Part shown: positions 13,127 through 15,489 of the stretch, one piece after another
Layout: the number at the start of each line of letters is the position of its first letter
Position numbering within the stretch: the first letter of the stretch is position 1
Source: CAZQLE01 sp964593905
GTDB taxonomy: Bacteria > Chloroflexota > Anaerolineae > Anaerolineales > Anaerolineaceae
Assembly: GCA_964593905.1 (NCBI GenBank)
Contig: CAZQLE010000079.1
Location: 1 to 15,489 of the forward strand
DNA length: 15,489 nt
Direction: 5' to 3'
Translations under genes and position numbers: made by a program
Notes under the pieces: model-generated
Told to the model about the DNA's origin: nothing
Database searches by the model: none
Seen by the model: the letters and a program-made list of their open reading frames with translations, nothing else

Positions 13127-13780
13127 ATGAACTTTGGCGCAGCATTTTCTTATGTTTTTAAGGACCCCGACTGGATTAAGAAATTGATTATCACCGGTCT
13201 TATCACGCTGATCCCGGTTCTCGGGCAGCTTTATTTGCTGGGCTGGTCGTTGGAAGTAGCCCGCCGGGTAGCTGAGGGCGATATGGAACCGCGTTTGCCC
13301 GAGGTTGAGTTTGGCGCCAGCCTGGGACGCGGCTTCAAGGCCTTTATCATTGGTCTGGTTTATTCACTGCCAATTCTTGTTGTTACTCTGCCGATCTCGC
13401 TGTTGAGCGCTTTCATCCCCGAATCGGGGGATATCGAAGAGACCATGGGGGTTGTGTATGTGATTGTCAGCCTGTGCTGCGGCAGCCTGGCCTTTCTGTT
13501 CTCGCTGCTGTATGCAGCGCTTGTGCCGGCAGCCTATACCAAATTTGTCACCAGCGGCGAATCGATCGGCGCGGGCCTGAAGTTTGGTGAGGTGTTTGGC
13601 ATGGTGCGCAAGGCCCCGACGGCCTATTTGATCGTCATTCTGGGCGCGATTGTAAGCGGCTTTGTGGCCGGGCTGGGCTCCATTGCCTGCGGTATCGGGG
13701 TGCTGGTGACCACTGCATATGCGATGGTGATTAATGCCCATCTGTATGGGCAGGCGCATCGTCAGGCGAAGGGTCTCTAG
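13127..13780 (+). CDS. DUF4013 family membrane protein
   Basis: A 217-residue polytopic membrane protein. The start is well marked by TAAGGAGG 6 nt before the ATG. The N terminus (MNFGAAFSYVFKDPDWIKKLIITGLITLIPVLGQLYLLGWSLEVARRVAEGD...RLPEVEFG) has the DUF4013 pattern: an F-x-Y-x-F-K-D-P-x-W-x-K-K start, a first span with IPVLG, and a polar loop ending in LP. Further spans lie at about 72-95, 108-135 and 163-200, the last Gly-rich (AIVSGFVAGLGSIACGIG). No enzymatic residues are evident. Function unknown; the family is widespread in bacteria and archaea. It is monocistronic in appearance, with its own Shine-Dalgarno, a possible promoter and a strong terminator 65 nt downstream. Confidence 0.85.
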   Translation: MNFGAAFSYVFKDPDWIKKLIITGLITLIPVLGQLYLLGWSLEVARRVAEGDMEPRLPEVEFGASLGRGFKAFIIGLVYSLPILVVTLPISLLSAFIPESGDIEETMGVVYVIVSLCCGSLAFLFSLLYAALVPAAYTKFVTSGESIGAGLKFGEVFGMVRKAPTAYLIVILGAIVSGFVAGLGSIACGIGVLVTTAYAMVINAHLYGQAHRQAKGL

Positions 13781-13845
13781 GCTTTACTAATTTGTTGAAG
13801 CAGACCGGGGAATATCCTTAACCCGGACCCTGAATTGTATGGTGT

Positions 13846-13883
13846 TTTGAGGCTGTCCCAAAAGGGCAGCCTCAAATATTTTC
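13846..13883 (+). terminator. Intrinsic terminator after the DUF4013 gene
   Basis: The stem TTTGAGGCTG / CAGCCTCAAA (10 bp) continues after a one-base bulge with CCC / GGG around an AAAA loop. It is followed by TATTTTCC, a U-rich tail. It lies 65 nt downstream of the stop and 67 nt ahead of the yciH start. Confidence 0.85.
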
Positions 13884-13950
13884 CGGTTGTCTGAAATTTG
13901 TTTTCAGGGTAAACTCTTCGTATCCCAAATTATTGTAAAGAGGATGTTTT

Positions 13951-14316
13951 ATGTCTCGTTCCGGGGACGAAAATCGAACTGTGTACTCAACCGAATGGGG
14001 CAGAATGTGCCCGGAGTGTGGTCAACCGGTGGAGCGTTGTGCGTGCAAAAAGAAGGCTGCCGCTCAACCCGCCCCAGACGGGGTGGCGCGGGTGCGGCTT
14101 GAGAAACAGGGCCGGGCCGGCAAAACCGTGACCACGGTCCGCGGTCTGGCATTGAATGAAGAAGCTCTGCGCAGCCTGGCCTCGGACCTGAAGCGCAGTT
14201 GCGGCACGGGTGGGGCGGTGAAGGATGGGGTGATCGAAATTCAGGGTGATCATGCCGCCGGGATCATTGCCTGGTTGACGGCCCACGGACATAAAGCCAA
14301 ACGGGCTGGCGGTTGA
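13951..14316 (+). CDS. yciH: SUI1/eIF1-like translation factor (YciH family)
   Basis: A 121-residue bacterial homologue of eukaryotic initiation factor 1. Its role in bacteria is thought to be in start-site fidelity or stress-related inhibition of initiation. The N terminus has four cysteines (C20-x2-C23...C30-x-C32: CPECGQPVERCAC), a likely small zinc knuckle. The SUI1 domain spans about 43-118: VRLEKQGRAGKTVTTVRGLALNEEALRSLASDLKRSCGTGGAVKDGVIEIQGDH, including the conserved basic loop, the KRSCGTGG turn and the IEIQGDH strand. Length is normal. The start ATG is preceded by AAAGAGGA about 7 nt away. It follows a terminator, so it has its own transcript start, and lies 99 nt before ettA. Confidence 0.93.
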   Translation: MSRSGDENRTVYSTEWGRMCPECGQPVERCACKKKAAAQPAPDGVARVRLEKQGRAGKTVTTVRGLALNEEALRSLASDLKRSCGTGGAVKDGVIEIQGDHAAGIIAWLTAHGHKAKRAGG

Positions 14317-14331
14317 TTGTTTTGGAATTAT

Positions 14332-14377
14332 GAACAGCACAGCGGGGGATGGAACCGATTTTGAATTCCCCCTGTTC
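14332..14377 (+). repeat. Imperfect hairpin between yciH and ettA
   Basis: GAACAG pairs with CTGTTC. Inside this stem, after a 7-nt bulge, GGGGA pairs with TCCCC. No T-run follows, so termination is doubtful. It may be a weak terminator or a processing structure between the two translation-factor genes. Confidence 0.3.
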
Positions 14378-14415
14378 TACAACAGATGGCTCTTATTGAT
14401 TCAAAGGATGTGAAA

Positions 14416-15489
14416 ATGGCAGTGGAACCCAATAAAGTGATTTATTCCATGATCGGGGTGAGTAAGTTTTATGAAAAGAAACCGGTCTTAAAAGATATTT
14501 ATCTGTCGTATTTTTATGGCGCAAAAATTGGCGTAATCGGTCTGAATGGCTCGGGTAAAAGCTCGCTGTTAAAAATTCTGGCCGGGGTGGACAAGGAATA
14601 TAATGGCGAGACCGTGCTTGCCCCGGGGCATACGGTGGGGTATTTGGAGCAGGAACCCCTGGTGGATGAAGCCCGCACGGTTAAAGAAGTGGTGCAGGAA
14701 GGCATTCAAGACCTGATCGAGTTGATGGACGAATATAACCGCATCAGTGAGGCTTTTGCCAACCCGATGAGCGATGACGAAATGAACACCCTGATTGAAC
14801 GGCAGGGTGAACTGCAAGATGAAATTGACCACCGTGACGCCTGGGACCTGGATGCCCGGCTTGAGATGGCGATGGATGCGCTGCGCTGCCCGCCGGGTGA
14901 GACCCCGGTTAAGGTGCTTTCGGGGGGTGAACGGCGCCGGGTGGCGTTGTGTCGGCTGCTGCTCAAACGACCCGACATTTTGCTGCTGGACGAGCCCACC
15001 AACCACCTGGATGCCGAAGCGGTGGCCTGGCTGGAGCATCACCTGCAAAAATATCCCGGCACGGTGATTGCCGTTACCCATGACCGCTATTTTCTGGATC
15101 ATGTGGCTGGCTGGATTTTGGAGTTGGACCGCGGACAGGGCTTTCCTTATCAGGGAAATTACTCTTCGTGGTTGGAACAAAAACGCACCCGTCTGGAACA
15201 GGAAGAAAAGGGCGAGACCGAACGGCAGCGGACCTTGCAGCGCGAGTTGGAGTGGATTCGCATGTCGCCCAAGGGGCAGCACGCCAAGTCGAAGGCGCGC
15301 ATTACCTCGTATGAGAAGCTGCTTTCGCAGGAAAATGAAAAGAGCTTTAACGAATTGCAGTTGTTTATTCCCCCTGGCCCGCGACTGGGAAATGTGGTCA
15401 TCGAACTGGATCAGGTCAGCAAGGTGTATGGCGAACGGATCTTGATGGAGAATGTGTCTTTTCAGATCCCGCCTGGCGCCACCGTGGGA
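14416..15489 (+). CDS. ettA: ABC-F translational throttle protein EttA, 3' truncated by the window edge
   Basis: The first 358 codons of an ABC-F ATPase that binds the ribosomal E site and gates entry into elongation according to ATP/ADP status; cytoplasmic, no membrane domain. NBD1: Walker A GLNGSGKSS (42-50), YLEQEP (77-82), an arm region at about 90-145, signature LSGGERRRVALCRLLL (168-183), Walker B ILLLDEPTNHLDAEAVAWLE (E193 catalytic) and THDRYFLDHVAGWILELDRG (H222). A P-site-tRNA-interacting linker follows at about 242-318, with FPYQGNYSSWLEQK and basic LEWIR...KGQHAKSKARI. NBD2 begins with LFIPPGPRLGNVVIELDQVSKVYGERIL and is cut at PPGATVG, before its Walker A. Near residue-by-residue resemblance to E. 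coli EttA supports the subfamily. Start: AAAGGA lies 7 nt before ATG 14416; an in-frame ATG at 14386 has no such site. Confidence 0.94.
   Translation, partial: MAVEPNKVIYSMIGVSKFYEKKPVLKDIYLSYFYGAKIGVIGLNGSGKSSLLKILAGVDKEYNGETVLAPGHTVGYLEQEPLVDEARTVKEVVQEGIQDLIELMDEYNRISEAFANPMSDDEMNTLIERQGELQDEIDHRDAWDLDARLEMAMDALRCPPGETPVKVLSGGERRRVALCRLLLKRPDILLLDEPTNHLDAEAVAWLEHHLQKYPGTVIAVTHDRYFLDHVAGWILELDRGQGFPYQGNYSSWLEQKRTRLEQEEKGETERQRTLQRELEWIRMSPKGQHAKSKARITSYEKLLSQENEKSFNELQLFIPPGPRLGNVVIELDQVSKVYGERILMENVSFQIPPGATVG

Noticed and set aside
14330..14413. 27-codon ORF between yciH and ettA
   Set aside because: No ribosome-binding site, overlaps an imperfect hairpin, and shows no recognisable pattern.

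Overview
The window looks like an Anaerolineae-type Chloroflexota chromosome. This is inferred from the moderately GC-rich composition, the lipoprotein with an NBR1-type (FW) domain and a Thr/Ala-repeat tail, the zinc-ribbon plus single-membrane-span protein, and the DUF4013, YfhO-like and MgtC proteins. No rRNA, tRNA, CRISPR array, transposase or phage gene was seen.

Layout. (1) 1-1141, plus: 3' part of a MurE-type Mur ligase. (2) 1181-4471, minus: promoter, 21-codon leader ORF, terminator-like hairpin, rsgA, a YgeY-type M20 hydrolase, then a peroxiredoxin-glutaredoxin fusion closed by a strong terminator. (3) 4531-7056, plus: promoter and a compact lipoprotein/ATPase/permease ABC importer operon. 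(4) 7059-9843, minus: a large YfhO-like membrane protein overlapping an MgtC/SapB gene. (5) 9957-13876, plus: three envelope proteins (FW-domain lipoprotein, zinc-ribbon membrane protein, DUF4013 protein) separated by hairpins. (6) 13951-15489, plus: a SUI1/YciH factor and the start of the ABC-F translation factor EttA.

The most important observation is that two apparently separate minus-strand ORFs at 1226-2047 are one gene. They are joined in the same frame through a TGA (1853-1855) that falls exactly where peroxiredoxins carry their peroxidatic cysteine (FFPLAWTPI-[TGA]-TSQIPSY). A hairpin with a G at the start of its apical loop begins shortly downstream of the TGA, as expected for a bacterial SECIS. 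The gene is therefore best read as a selenocysteine peroxiredoxin fused to a glutaredoxin (CPDC) domain. Its upstream neighbour resembles YgeY, a hydrolase family labelled as linked to selenium metabolism.

The second notable structure lies upstream of rsgA, the ribosome-assembly GTPase. It comprises a well-spaced promoter, a 21-codon ORF with a near-perfect Shine-Dalgarno whose complement lies inside the ORF's own last codons, and an intrinsic-terminator-like hairpin 26 nt before the rsgA start. This arrangement would suit translation-dependent attenuation. RsgA, YciH and EttA give the window three translation-related genes.
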